A DNA stretch of 64,000 nucleotides from Streptomyces roseicoloratus (GCF_004117935.1 NZ_SDOY01000172.1:62001-126000), one strand, 5' to 3'; numbered from the stretch's first letter, positions 51,988 through 61,317 are shown. A program made the numbers and translations. The notes: generated by a model from the letters alone, not told the origin.

Positions 51988-53025
51988 ATGACCACCACAC
52001 TCCTTCGGGAGTCGGAGGAACGCACCCACCCGGAGGGCGGCCCCCCGCTGCCCGAGCCGCGCGGCGAGCTGTCCGAGGCGCTCGTCGCCCGGCTGCGCGG
52101 CGGATCCGGTGCGCTGCCCGGCCGCCGCGCCACCGAGGCCGCCGAGCCGTACGGCGAGGACCTGCAACTGGCCCTGCACCTCGCCTACGAGCTCCACTAC
52201 CAGGGCTTCGCGGGCGTCCCCGACGAGGCCGAGTGGGACCCGGCCGTGCTGGAGCTGCGCACCCGTCTGGAGCACCGCTTCGAGGACGCCCTGCGCGCCG
52301 ACTGCGGCCGGCCTGCCGCCCTCGACGAGGTCTTCGCGGTGCTCCTGACCGAACCGCAGGACGGCGACGGCGTCTCCCACTACCTGATCCGTCACGGCAC
52401 CCGGGAGCACGTGCGGGAGCACGCCGTCCTGCGCTCCGTGCACCAGCTCCGCGAGGCCGACCCGCACCTGTGGGTGGTGCCGCGCCTGCGGGGCCGCGCG
52501 AAGGCCGGGATGATCACCATCCAGTACGACGAGTACGGCTGCGGCCGGGCCGAGCACATGCACGCCCGCCTCTACGCCGACCTCCTGAGCGCCCTCGGCC
52601 TCGACCCCTCGTACGGCCACTACCTGCCGCTCGTGGGGGCGCCCGCGCTCGCCAACGCCAACCTGATGTCGCTGCTCGGCCTCCACCGGGCCCGCCGGGG
52701 AGCCCTCGTGGGCCACTTCGCCGCCCTGGAGATCGGCTCCTCGCCCGCCGCGTCCCGGATCGCCGCCGCGATGCGCAGGATCGGCACCGACGAGGCGGCC
52801 GTCCGCTTCTACGACGAACACGTGGAGGCCGACGCCGTCCACGAACAGCTCGTACGGCGCGAGGTCGTCGGCGGACTCCTCGCCGAGGAACCGGACCTGG
52901 CCCGGAACGTGGCCTTCGGCGCGGAGGCGACCGTCTTCCTCGAGGACGCGTTCGCCGCCTCCGTCACCCAGGCGTGGGAGAAGGACACCACCGCCCTGCG
53001 CGCGCCGCTCGACGACCGCCCGTGA
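51988..53025 (+). CDS. haem-oxygenase-like diiron enzyme (HDO family)
   Basis: A 345-residue protein of the iron-containing redox enzyme family (Haem_oxygenas_2). The metal-site helices are ALHLAYELHYQGFAGV (Glu68, His70), QYDEYGCGRAEHMHARLY and FYDEHVEADAVHEQLV, giving the Glu/His/Asp ligands of haem-oxygenase-like diiron oxidases. Known relatives do oxidative C-N or C-C cleavage on small molecules; others only bind iron. The adjacent CDGSH protein could be its electron donor; the gap is 42 bases. Substrate unknown. Confidence 0.88.
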   Translation: MTTTLLRESEERTHPEGGPPLPEPRGELSEALVARLRGGSGALPGRRATEAAEPYGEDLQLALHLAYELHYQGFAGVPDEAEWDPAVLELRTRLEHRFEDALRADCGRPAALDEVFAVLLTEPQDGDGVSHYLIRHGTREHVREHAVLRSVHQLREADPHLWVVPRLRGRAKAGMITIQYDEYGCGRAEHMHARLYADLLSALGLDPSYGHYLPLVGAPALANANLMSLLGLHRARRGALVGHFAALEIGSSPAASRIAAAMRRIGTDEAAVRFYDEHVEADAVHEQLVRREVVGGLLAEEPDLARNVAFGAEATVFLEDAFAASVTQAWEKDTTALRAPLDDRP

Positions 53026-53034
53026 GGAGGAGGC

Positions 53035-53943
53035 ATGAGCCTCGTGGAACCGACGCGCCGCCCGCCGACCGGACCGGCCCCCGGACCCGCGGGCAAGCCC
53101 GGACCCGGAGCGAGCCCCGGCCCCCCTGCGGAGCCCGCCGCCACGCCCGCCTCCGCACCCGCCGCTTACCCCGTCACCGGACCGGCCACCACGGGACCGG
53201 AGCCGGGGCCGGAACATCACGGCCAAGCAGCGCCCCCGCCCCCCGCCCGGCACCCGGCGCCCGAGGACGGTCCCGGCGCACCCGTGACCCGCTCCGAGCC
53301 CCCGCAACCGCTGCCCGCCGACCACACCCAGGCCATCCTGGAGGCGACCAAGGAGGTCGGCGCCGTCCTGAAGACCTCCGGCTGTCCCTTCGCCCTCGTC
53401 GGGAGCGTCGCGGTGTACGCGCACGGCATCCCGGTCAGGCTCCAGCACGACACCGACTTCGCGCTGCGCGCCGAGGACGCCGACACGGTCACCCGGCTGC
53501 TGCGCCGGCGCGGCATCCGGATCGTGGAGCCGCCCGAGGACTGGCTGGTGAAGGCCCGCAGCGGCGGGGAGGAGATCGACCTCATCTTCGCCCTCGCCGG
53601 ACGGCCCGTCACCAGGGAACTCCTCGACCGGGCCTGGACGCTGCCCGTGGACTCGGTGCACATGCCGGTGATCGACCCGACGGACCTCCTGGTGGGCCGG
53701 CTCGCGGCGCTGTCCGAGCACCACTGCGACTTCGGCCCGCTGCTGCCCGTGGCCCGCGGACTGCGCGAACGCGTCGACTGGGACCGGGTCCGCGCGGAAA
53801 CCCGCGACAGACCCATGGCGGTGGCCTTCCTGTACCTGCTGGAACTCCTGGACGTCCTCCCCGGGACGCCGCCGGCCGGCGACGGGGACACGGGTGACGG
53901 AGCGGGCGACGGTCCGGGCGACGGAGGCGACGACGATGACTGA
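53035..53943 (+). CDS. nucleotidyltransferase-fold protein with long N-terminal linker
   Basis: A 302-residue protein. Residues 1-95 are Pro/Gly/Ala linker. The domain (about 100-285) is a nucleotidyltransferase of the minimal MNT/DUF1814-like type: PFALVGSVAVYAHGIPV holds the GS motif and LQHDTDFALRAED the metal Asp pair, with EIDLIFALAG giving the third Asp. Such proteins transfer nucleotides to small molecules or to proteins. The C-terminus is Gly/Asp-rich. It starts after AGGAGG and overlaps the BON gene by eight bases. Confidence 0.82.
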   Translation: MSLVEPTRRPPTGPAPGPAGKPGPGASPGPPAEPAATPASAPAAYPVTGPATTGPEPGPEHHGQAAPPPPARHPAPEDGPGAPVTRSEPPQPLPADHTQAILEATKEVGAVLKTSGCPFALVGSVAVYAHGIPVRLQHDTDFALRAEDADTVTRLLRRRGIRIVEPPEDWLVKARSGGEEIDLIFALAGRPVTRELLDRAWTLPVDSVHMPVIDPTDLLVGRLAALSEHHCDFGPLLPVARGLRERVDWDRVRAETRDRPMAVAFLYLLELLDVLPGTPPAGDGDTGDGAGDGPGDGGDDDD

Positions 53944-54202
53944 GCCGCACACCGGTGCCCACGAGGACGAGTACCGCATCGCCCGACTGCGCGAGCGGTT
54001 GGCCGGGGACGACGTGGCCGAGCTGGGGATCCAGGTCGAACAGCGGGGCGGCGCCGTGCTGTTGACCGGCACGGTGCCCACGGTCGGCCACCGCGACGAG
54101 ATCCTGCTACTGGCGCGCGGCGAACTGGGCGGGCTGACGGTGCGCGTGGACCTCGAAGTGGCCTGCGCGGACGCCCCGGACCGGTGGGAGGAACTGTCAT
54201 GA
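53936..54202 (+). CDS. BON-domain protein
   Basis: An 88-residue single-domain protein: EYRIARLRERLAGDDVAELG, IQVEQRGGAVLLTGTVPTVG and HRDEILLLARGELGGLTVRV form the alpha-beta-beta-alpha-beta BON fold. BON domains bind lipids or polymers. No signal peptide is present, so it should act in the cytoplasm. Coupled by overlaps to both neighbours (ATGACTGA in front, ATGA behind). Confidence 0.85.
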   Translation: MTEPHTGAHEDEYRIARLRERLAGDDVAELGIQVEQRGGAVLLTGTVPTVGHRDEILLLARGELGGLTVRVDLEVACADAPDRWEELS

Positions 54203-55002
54203 GCGTCGCCACCGGCCCCTCCGCGACCGGCTCCTCGGCGACCGCGGCCGAGGACGCCGTCCGTGTCGCGGCCGTCGGCGACATCCACCTCGGGGAGGAC
54301 TGTACGGGCCTGCTGCGCACGGCCTTCGACGGCCTGACCGACTGCGCCGACCTGCTGCTGCTCGCCGGCGACCTGACCCGGCACGGCACCGCGGCGGAGG
54401 CCGAGGTGGTGGCCGGGGAGGTCCGCGGGATCGGCATACCGGTCGTCGCCGTCCTCGGCAACCACGACTACCACTCCGGCGAGGAGGCCGGGATCACCCG
54501 GGTGCTGCGCGACGCGGGCGTCGCCGTCCTGGAAGGAGAGTCCGTCGTGCTGAGCGTCGCCGGCCACAAGGTGGGCGTCGCCGGCACCAAGGGCTTCTGC
54601 GGCGGCTTCGTCGGCCGCAGCGCGGGCGAGTTCGGGGAGCCCGAGATGAAGGCCTTCGTCCGCACCACACGGCTCAGCGCCGCACGCCTGACCGCCGCGC
54701 TCGGCGACCTGGCCGTCGGCGGCTGCGCGCTGCGCATCGCCCTCACCCACTTCTCGCCCGTACCCGACACCCTGGCGGGCGAGCCGCTGGAGATCTATCC
54801 CTTCCTCGGCAGCTATCTGCTCGCCGAGGCCATCGACTCGGCGGGCGCCGACCTGTCCGTCCACGGCCACGCCCATCTCGGCACCGAGCACGGCATGACG
54901 GCCGGCGGCGTACGGGTCCGCAACGTCGCCCAGCCCGTCATCGGCAAGGCCTACGCGCTCTACCACCTGCACCCCGACGGCCACGGCGGGCCGGCGCGCT
55001 GA
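54199..55002 (+). CDS. calcineurin-like metallophosphoesterase
   Basis: A 267-residue phosphoesterase. Metal motifs in order: VAAVGDIHLGED, LLLAGDLTRHG, AVLGNHDYHSG, ALTHFSPVPD and SVHGHAHLGTE, the full GDxH, GDxxD-like, GNHD, H and GHxH set. Substrate cannot be told; relatives split cyclic nucleotides, nucleotides or phosphoproteins. Last gene of the CDGSH-HDO-nucleotidyltransferase-BON run. A nucleotidyltransferase and a phosphoesterase in one operon suggest they add and remove the same group. Confidence 0.9.
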   Translation: MSVATGPSATGSSATAAEDAVRVAAVGDIHLGEDCTGLLRTAFDGLTDCADLLLLAGDLTRHGTAAEAEVVAGEVRGIGIPVVAVLGNHDYHSGEEAGITRVLRDAGVAVLEGESVVLSVAGHKVGVAGTKGFCGGFVGRSAGEFGEPEMKAFVRTTRLSAARLTAALGDLAVGGCALRIALTHFSPVPDTLAGEPLEIYPFLGSYLLAEAIDSAGADLSVHGHAHLGTEHGMTAGGVRVRNVAQPVIGKAYALYHLHPDGHGGPAR

Positions 55003-55263
55003 GCCTCGCGGCGAGGGCCTTCACGCCCTGTGCGGGTGCGATCACCAGGGGCGTCTGCCTAGCCTTGTTCCTGCGTGCCCGGCGAGGAGCCCGGCGCCGA
55101 CGGAGCCCGGTCCGCTCCACCGCCGTCGGCGGGGGGCGGCGACGCCGCGGACACGCCCCACGAAAGGATGCATGCAGCACGCTTCTCGCCATACCCGTCG
55201 AGCCGCCTGCCCACGGCCCGTGCCGTACGACAGGAGCCCGCCGGGCGTCGGAAGGAGACCGCC

Positions 55264-55545
55264 ATGCTGATCAGCCACGCCTTCGAGGACGGCGTCCTGC
55301 ACGTCTCGCTCCTGCGCGACCTCGACGTCGCCAGCAGAGGAGCCGCGGTGCTGGAGACCGAGGCCCTGCTGCTCGCGCACCGCCCGCGGCTGGTCCGCGT
55401 GCAACTGCCCACCGACGATCCGTCCCCGGCCTCCCTGAGCGCCCTGTCCCGCGCCCGCAGACTCTGCGAGAGCCTGGGCATCCCGCTCAGCGTCGTCGGC
55501 CCCGTCCGGCCCGTCCGCACACCGCCGCATCCCACGGCGGCCTGA
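55264..55545 (+). CDS. STAS-like protein (possible anti-sigma antagonist relative)
   Basis: A 93-residue protein, MLISHAFEDGVLHVSLLRDL at the start, that alternates strand and helix as in STAS domains (LLLAHRPRLVRVQLPT, LSRARRLCESLGIPLSVVGP). The usual phosphorylatable Ser is replaced by a Pro/Ser-rich turn (DDPSPASLSAL). It could be a divergent anti-sigma factor antagonist. ATG 55264 follows GAAGGAG. It stands alone between the phosphoesterase and the GntR gene. Confidence 0.7.
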   Translation: MLISHAFEDGVLHVSLLRDLDVASRGAAVLETEALLLAHRPRLVRVQLPTDDPSPASLSALSRARRLCESLGIPLSVVGPVRPVRTPPHPTAA

Positions 55546-55563
55546 CGGGCGCCCCTCGTGCGG

Positions 55564-56268
55564 TCAGCCCGCGCCGAAGAGGGAGCGCAGGGCGACGGCC
55601 CTGCTGTCCCTCACGTGCAGCAGCGTGCTCGCCGCCGCGGCCTCCTCGTCACCGGCGGCGATGTGCCGGTACATCTCCGCGTGCTGCGCCCGCATGTGCT
55701 CCGGCTCCGCGCGCAGCCCGAACAGCAGCCGCAGCTGCCAGCTCAGCTGCTCCATCATGCGGGCGAGCAGGGGATTGCCGGCCATCGCCACCACACCGTC
55801 GTGGAACGCCGTGTGCGCGGCCACCTCGCGCGTCCCCTCGCCCGCCGCGGCCGCCGTCTCCGCCTGCCGCAGCGCGGCCTCCAGGACCGCCCGTCCCGCG
55901 GCGTCGCCCGCCGCGGCCGCCCGCGCCGCGAGCCGGGAGGCCTGGGCCGCCAGTGGCTCCCACACCTCGTACAGATGCTCCACGTCGGCGCGTTCGAGGC
56001 GCCGGACGCGGACGCCGCTGTGCGGCAGCAGTTCCAGCAGCCCCTCGGCGACCAGTGCCCGCAGCGCCTCGCGCACCGGCACGCGGGACATGCTCAGCTC
56101 CTCGGCGACCTCCCGCTCCACCAGGCGCGCGCCCTGCGGGTACCGGCGGTCCACGATCCGCTGGAGCACCGCCTCACGCGCCCGCGCGCTCATCGAGGCC
56201 GCACCGCTGCCCGTACCGCCACCCGTGCCGGCGGAGGAGCCCGTCCCGCCGCCGTTTCCGTCCGCCAC
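55564..56268 (-). CDS. GntR-family (FadR/FCD) transcriptional regulator
   Basis: A 234-residue regulator. An N-terminal Gly/Thr-rich linker (about 1-25) precedes the winged helix (about 26-92: EAVLQRIVDRRYPQGARLVE and SMSRVPVREALRALVAEGLL) and the all-helical FCD ligand domain with metal-type residues (HTAFHDGVVAMAGNPLLARM, EMYRHIAAGD). FCD regulators sense carboxylic acids. I choose GTG 56268, nine bases after AAGAGG; the conserved part starts later, so a start within the linker is possible. Target not evident. Confidence 0.85.
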   Translation of the reverse strand: MADGNGGGTGSSAGTGGGTGSGAASMSARAREAVLQRIVDRRYPQGARLVEREVAEELSMSRVPVREALRALVAEGLLELLPHSGVRVRRLERADVEHLYEVWEPLAAQASRLAARAAAAGDAAGRAVLEAALRQAETAAAAGEGTREVAAHTAFHDGVVAMAGNPLLARMMEQLSWQLRLLFGLRAEPEHMRAQHAEMYRHIAAGDEEAAAASTLLHVRDSRAVALRSLFGAG

Positions 56269-56390
56269 CCGGTCCGACCTCTTCACGTCCGCCACCGTCT
56301 TTCGCCGTCCGCCGCCGTCCGCCTGCCGTCCGGGCCGGCGCGCCGGGAAGCCGAGGATACGTCGCACGGACGCGGGAGCCCGGCAGGGGA

Positions 56391-56432
56391 CGTCACCAGC
56401 CGAACGTCACCAACCGAACGTCACCAGCCGAA
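56391..56432. repeat. three copies of a 14-bp repeat covering the end of the EF-hand gene
   Basis: CGTCACCAGCCGAA, CGTCACCAACCGAA and CGTCACCAGCCGAA follow head to tail. The third copy encodes the last residues and stop (Phe-Gly-Trp-stop) of the EF-hand gene; the other two are behind the stop. Confidence 0.9.
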
Positions 56433-56672
56433 GCGGGGGTTCACGATCGCGGTGAACTCGTCGAGGGTGAGGACCCGGTCGCCGTTCGCGTCGGCCTCGT
56501 CGAACAGCGCCGAGGCGGCGTCCGCGTCGCCGACGCCCCACGCCGGGATCACCCCCTGGGCGACCAGCGTGGGCCCCTTGGCCAGCAGCGCCTCGATGAC
56601 CTCCACGCGCGTCAGGGTGCCGTCGTGGTCGAGGTCGAGCGCGTCGAAGAGAATCCGGGCCCTGTCGCTCAT
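56421..56672 (-). CDS. EF-hand calcium-binding protein
   Basis: An 83-residue protein with two EF-hands: DLDHDGTLTRVE (about residues 13-24) and DEADANGDRVLTLDE (about 58-72). The first has the full D-x-D-x-D-G pattern; the second is one residue longer than standard. Small EF-hand proteins of this calerythrin-like size are common in Streptomyces as calcium buffers or sensors. Cytoplasmic, monocistronic. The stop region is triplicated behind it. Confidence 0.88.
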   Translation of the reverse strand: MSDRARILFDALDLDHDGTLTRVEVIEALLAKGPTLVAQGVIPAWGVGDADAASALFDEADANGDRVLTLDEFTAIVNPRFGW

Positions 56673-56942
56673 CGCGTGTCCTGTTCGCTCGTCCGAGGGT
56701 GCCGTACGCGGTCCGCCAATGTGCGGTGTCACGCCGTACGCGTGCCGCGCGCGTCCGTGCGCGTCCGTGCGCGTGCCGTCGTGCGGAAGGACGCCGTCAG
56801 CGCCCGCCGAGTTGCCTCGGCGGCCGGATCCGCGCCCGGACGCGCGCGGGGCGGGCACCGGCCCCTCGGGAACCGGCGCCCGCCCCTCCGCCGGACCGCG
56901 GGTCACCCCGGTCCGGCATCACCGTGTCACGGACGTCCCGCG

Positions 56943-59780
56943 CTACGAGGCGTCCCGCACCGTGCCCGTGAACTCCGGACCCGGCACGCGCTCCCAGTCG
57001 GCGTCGTACCAGAACGGCCGCGCACGCAGTGACTCCGCGGGCTCGGCGGTCCCGTCCTCGACGGTGGGCACGCGCAGCTCCGCGGTCGTCTCGCCGGCCG
57101 GTACGGCGAAGCTCGCGTAGGCGTCCTCGTACTCCGGACGCGACAACGGCCTGGCCGGCTCGGGGACGTCGCCGTAGGTGTCGCGCACCCACTCCGGGTC
57201 GAGGTCGGCGGTCGACAGCTCCGCGCCGCCGCTCACCGGCAGGAACGACACGCCGCCCATGATGTCCGCGTCGGCGGCCTCCGACAGCGTCACCCGCCAT
57301 GTGAGCGCCGCGCCCTCGGCCACGTCGTCCGCGACGGGCGTCAGCGTCACCTTCGGCAACGGGTCGTCGTTCCGCGCCGTCACGCCGCCGACGTGCGAGC
57401 CGACCACGGCGCCGCGCACCGCCTTCACCAGCGCGTCGTGGGACACGTCCCACCCGAAGCGGGTGTCGCCCCGCACCGTCACCGGGATGTCGACGCTCCG
57501 CTGCCCCGGACGCACCGTCACGAGACGCGCGTCGACACCCTCGCCGCCCGGCCTGGGCGTGAACACCCGGACCTGACCGCTGCCCTGACCGGAGACCCGC
57601 ACCGGAACGCGATAGGTCCGCTCCCCGGAGTCGCCCTCCTGGACCGTCAGCCGGCCGAGGTCGACGCGCGGCAGCGCCACCGGTCGCACGGCCGGCGTGC
57701 CGGGGCGCCAGCCCCAGGCGTCCACCAGCCAGGCACGCCCGGAGGCGCTGCGCGGGGTCAGTTCCAGCACCGAGACCCGCCTCAGGTCGAGCCCGGCCCG
57801 CTTCGCGGCGGACAGTGGTACGCGCAGCTCACGCCCCCAGTAAGAGGCGGTACGGTCACTGCCCGGCAGCCCGTCGGCGCGCACCCGGCCGAGCTTCGCG
57901 CGCCGGCCCGAGCCGTCGGCCACGGTGACGTCGAGCTCGGTGCCCGTGGTGTTCGGCGGCACGATGACCCGCAGCGCCAGGGCCTCGGCGCCCGCGAGCG
58001 ACACCGGCCGCGCCGTCCGCACGGCGGTCGCGACGCCTGCCTTCCGCCACGTCAACGCGACGGCGTCCCGGCCCGGTTCGGGCCGGATCTCCCAGGACGC
58101 GAAGTGCGGGGAGCCGCCGCCCTCCTCCGGCGACAGGCAGGAGCGCGCGGCGTCGGTGTCGACCTGCGCGCACAACCGGCCGCCACCGGACACCGTCACC
58201 GACGGGCCGGGCAGGAAGGCGGGCGTGCGGCCGGCACCGACGGCGTGGGTGAGCACCCGTGCCGGACCGGCCGACGGCGCCCGGCGGCCCGAACCGTCGA
58301 GCAGTGGCCGCACCCGGTCGTCACCGCCGACGAACAACCGGGCCGCCGCCGCGATGTAGGCGGCGCCGGCGGTCTGCTGCTGCGGAGCGGTCAGCCGGGT
58401 CCGCGAGCCCGGGTCGCAGACCGCGTCCGGGGTCTCCGCGTCGGACCAGAAGTCGTCCTCGGCGGGTGCCTTCGCCTGGCCCGGCGTCCATTCGCTGTTG
58501 AAGAAGTTGTGGTTCGCGCCGACCATGTACACCGCGCTGTGCAGCGCCGAACCGGCGCCGACACCCCGCGTTCCGTCCAGGTAGATCTCGCCCTGGAGGT
58601 CGGACACGTCGCCGTCGCAGCCCGGCAGGATCGTCATGGACGGCACGTCCGGAACCGGGTTCTGGCCGAAGATCGTGGGCCCGATCAGGACGTTGCCGCG
58701 GATCTTCCACCGGACGGGGCCGTGGTGGCCGTCCTGGTCGGCGGGCGGCGCGGACAGGCTGTCGAGTGCGGCCCGGTTGACGCCCTCGCCACCCCGCGAA
58801 TGACCCACCAGCAGCACCCGCGACAGATCGGCCGCGGCCGACTTGCGCACGATGGCGGGCGCGTCCTTGCCTCCGTTCGCCGCCCACTGCGCCCACCGGG
58901 CCAGATGCAGCCGCACGAGGGAGGAACGGGCCTGCGCGCCGCCGTCCTCGGCCCGGAAGTCCTGCCCGTTGATGCCGTTGGCCGAAACGGACAGCGTCAC
59001 GTACCCCTGCGAGGCGAGGAGCCGCTGCGCCTGCTCGTACCCCTGATGACTCGGTATCGGCCGCGTCCCCGACGGGCACGGCCAGTCTCCGGTCACCTCG
59101 CCGGTGCCGGGCTTGAAGCAGGTGCCGTGACGGCCGTGCAGGAACAGCGCCACCGGCCGCCTGCCGGGTGCGGAGGACGGGTCCGGCGCCACGACCGCGG
59201 CGCGCATCTCGACCGGCTCGGGAAACCCGGGCAGCCGCACCGACGTCAGCGCGTACTCGCCCTTGACGATGCGGAACCCGCCCGGCACACCCGGGTCCAC
59301 CGGGTTCGCCGGCAGAGGCTCCTCCGGCCGCGCGGCGGGAGCGGTCGGGCGCACCCGCGCCGAGAGCGCGGGTGCGTCGGCGTCGAGGCGCCGCCCGCCG
59401 GCCGTCACCCGCAGTTCCTCCCCGCCGGCGATCCTCCGCTCCGCCTGCCCGCCCAGGCGCGCGTCGCCCAGCGGCAACCGGAAGGAACGGCCGTCCCCCT
59501 GCGCCACCGGATACCCGAGCAGCCGCCCGCCGAGCCGGAACTCGACCCGGGCGTCTCCCATGGGCACGGCCTCGTCGGCCGTCCACACCAACTGGCGCTC
59601 CGCGCCGGCCCCGGCGATCCGCCATCCTTCGGGCAGCCGCGGACTCCCGTCCCGCCCTTCGGGGGACGCCGTCGCCGGTCCTTCCCGCGCGGGCTGCGCC
59701 GCGTGCGCGAGTCCCGGTGACGCGGCGGCCAGGGCCATGAGCGTCACGGCGGTGGTCACGCCGCGTGTGACACGTATCAA
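56943..59780 (-). CDS. large secreted alpha/beta hydrolase with Calx-beta-like domains
   Basis: A 945-residue exported protein. I start at TTG 59780, seven bases after GAGGAA, because it gives a normal signal peptide (VTTAVTLMALAAASPGLAHA); GTG 59819 is possible but has no ribosome site. Residues about 150-480 are a hydrolase: VALFLHGRHGTCF oxyanion loop, VLLVGHSRGGEGVNRAAL nucleophile Ser, and a VGANHNFFNSEW His. Later parts resemble beta-sandwiches, ending in two Calx-beta-like repeats (VTLTPVADDVAEGAALTWRV). Extracellular; substrate unknown, perhaps a polyester or lipid. Confidence 0.85.
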   Translation of the reverse strand: MIRVTRGVTTAVTLMALAAASPGLAHAAQPAREGPATASPEGRDGSPRLPEGWRIAGAGAERQLVWTADEAVPMGDARVEFRLGGRLLGYPVAQGDGRSFRLPLGDARLGGQAERRIAGGEELRVTAGGRRLDADAPALSARVRPTAPAARPEEPLPANPVDPGVPGGFRIVKGEYALTSVRLPGFPEPVEMRAAVVAPDPSSAPGRRPVALFLHGRHGTCFKPGTGEVTGDWPCPSGTRPIPSHQGYEQAQRLLASQGYVTLSVSANGINGQDFRAEDGGAQARSSLVRLHLARWAQWAANGGKDAPAIVRKSAAADLSRVLLVGHSRGGEGVNRAALDSLSAPPADQDGHHGPVRWKIRGNVLIGPTIFGQNPVPDVPSMTILPGCDGDVSDLQGEIYLDGTRGVGAGSALHSAVYMVGANHNFFNSEWTPGQAKAPAEDDFWSDAETPDAVCDPGSRTRLTAPQQQTAGAAYIAAAARLFVGGDDRVRPLLDGSGRRAPSAGPARVLTHAVGAGRTPAFLPGPSVTVSGGGRLCAQVDTDAARSCLSPEEGGGSPHFASWEIRPEPGRDAVALTWRKAGVATAVRTARPVSLAGAEALALRVIVPPNTTGTELDVTVADGSGRRAKLGRVRADGLPGSDRTASYWGRELRVPLSAAKRAGLDLRRVSVLELTPRSASGRAWLVDAWGWRPGTPAVRPVALPRVDLGRLTVQEGDSGERTYRVPVRVSGQGSGQVRVFTPRPGGEGVDARLVTVRPGQRSVDIPVTVRGDTRFGWDVSHDALVKAVRGAVVGSHVGGVTARNDDPLPKVTLTPVADDVAEGAALTWRVTLSEAADADIMGGVSFLPVSGGAELSTADLDPEWVRDTYGDVPEPARPLSRPEYEDAYASFAVPAGETTAELRVPTVEDGTAEPAESLRARPFWYDADWERVPGPEFTGTVRDAS

Positions 59781-60051
59781 AGCGTCTTCCTCACGATCGG
59801 TCTGGTCACGATCGGGCACGCGGGAATCCGTCGCTCGATCCCCCGGACAGGCCCCCGGCGCCCCTCTCGCCCTCGGAGGACGGGAGGGGCGGAGGACGGG
59901 TTGCCTGCGGAGACGTCAAGATCAGGCCAGAAAAGGAGGGTTGGGGAGGGAGGTATCCGCGATGCGGCATGATGCCGGCAGGGTGACGGAGGATGAGGCC
60001 CGGGAGGCCGCGACCGAGGGCCCGGCCCGCACCAGGCGAGGAGACGTGATC

Positions 60052-60963
60052 ATGACCCGTCCGGACGGACCGCCGCCGGCAGCCGAACCGATACCGCTCG
60101 ACCTCCCCGTGGACGGGACGACGCTCCGCGCGCTGCGTTTCGGCACGGGCCCGCGGACCGCCGTCGCCGCCCACGGCATATCGGCCTCGGCGATGTCCTT
60201 CTCCGCCGTCGCCCGGCACCTGCCGGCCGACTGGTCGCTGTACGCGGTCGACCTGCGCGGCCGCGGCGGCAGCTCGGCGGCCTCAGGCCCGTACGGCATC
60301 GACCGGCACGCCGCCGATCTCGTGACGGCCGCCCGGACCTGGGGCGGCGGCGGGCCCGTGGTCCTGACCGGCCACTCCATGGGCGCGTACGCGGCGCTGC
60401 GTGCCGCCGCCCGGGAGCCCGCCCTCTTCGACCGCCTCCTTCTCGTCGACGGCGGCCTGCCGATCCCGCTGCCCGCCGGCGCCGACCCCGACGCGGTCCT
60501 CGCGGCCGGCCTGGGCCCGGCACTCGCACGGCTCTCGACGACGTACGGGAGCGACGAGGCCTACGTCGACTTCTTCCGCGCCCACCCGGCGCTGGGACCG
60601 CACTGGAACGAGCACATCGAGGCGTACGTCCGCTACGACCTCACCGGCCCGGAGGGTGCTCGCCGCTCCCGGGCCCAGGAGACGGCGGTGCGGCAGGACG
60701 GGCGCGAACTCCTCACCTCCGCCGCGTCGTTCGGCGAGGACCTGGCCGGTCTCGACGTGCCGGCCCTGTTGCTGCACGCGCCGCTGGGGCTGCTCGGCGA
60801 GGCCCCGGGCATGCTGCCGCCCGCGCTCGTCGACCACTGGGCCGGAGCGGCACCGCACCTGTCCGCCGAGTTCGTGCCGGACTGCAACCACTACACGGTC
60901 CTCCTGGGCGAGCCGGCCCGCACGGTCGCGGAGCGGCTGGTGGCGCCGCCCGGCCGCACCTGA
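60052..60963 (+). CDS. alpha/beta hydrolase
   Basis: A 303-residue cytoplasmic hydrolase. VAAHGISASAMSF is the oxyanion loop, VDLRGRGGSS the second strand, VVLTGHSMGAYAALRAAARE holds the nucleophile Ser, and DCNHYTVLLGEPA the late His. A lid of helices lies near residues 145-215. ATG 60052 is eight bases after AGGAG; a GTG six bases earlier is too close to it. Substrate unknown. A hairpin about 150 bases downstream probably ends the transcript. Confidence 0.9.
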   Translation: MTRPDGPPPAAEPIPLDLPVDGTTLRALRFGTGPRTAVAAHGISASAMSFSAVARHLPADWSLYAVDLRGRGGSSAASGPYGIDRHAADLVTAARTWGGGGPVVLTGHSMGAYAALRAAAREPALFDRLLLVDGGLPIPLPAGADPDAVLAAGLGPALARLSTTYGSDEAYVDFFRAHPALGPHWNEHIEAYVRYDLTGPEGARRSRAQETAVRQDGRELLTSAASFGEDLAGLDVPALLLHAPLGLLGEAPGMLPPALVDHWAGAAPHLSAEFVPDCNHYTVLLGEPARTVAERLVAPPGRT

Positions 60964-61110
60964 CCTGCCCGGTCACGACCCGGACAGAGGCGCATCGCGG
61001 GCGGGGCTACGTAGGGCGAGGCGGGGCAAAACGGATGATATCCGGTTATTGCCTTGCAATGCCGGAATGTAGATCTGGTGCGGTAAGCGGATATTTCGCT
61101 CCCGTTTACG

Positions 61111-61155
61111 CGGCCCGGTCGGCGTGCGTGATCTGAATCACCCCCGACCGGGCCG
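61111..61155 (+). terminator. GC-rich hairpin downstream of the hydrolase
   Basis: CGGCCCGGTCGG (61111-61122) pairs with CCGACCGGGCCG (61144-61155); inside, GTGAT and ATCAC pair again. It lies in an otherwise AT-richer stretch of this genome. Confidence 0.65.
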
Positions 61156-61317
61156 TCCGCCCCTGTCGCGGTGTCAGATGCGGGATGCCGGATAAGGGTT
61201 GGAGTGGTGGTCGCGGCTGAGTGGAATGATCCTTTTCGAATTCCCGGTAGATCAATTCGGTGTGAGGAATTCACTCCTTGTTTTCCGGATTTGTTTTCGC
61301 ATAGCGTCACCCCGCAA

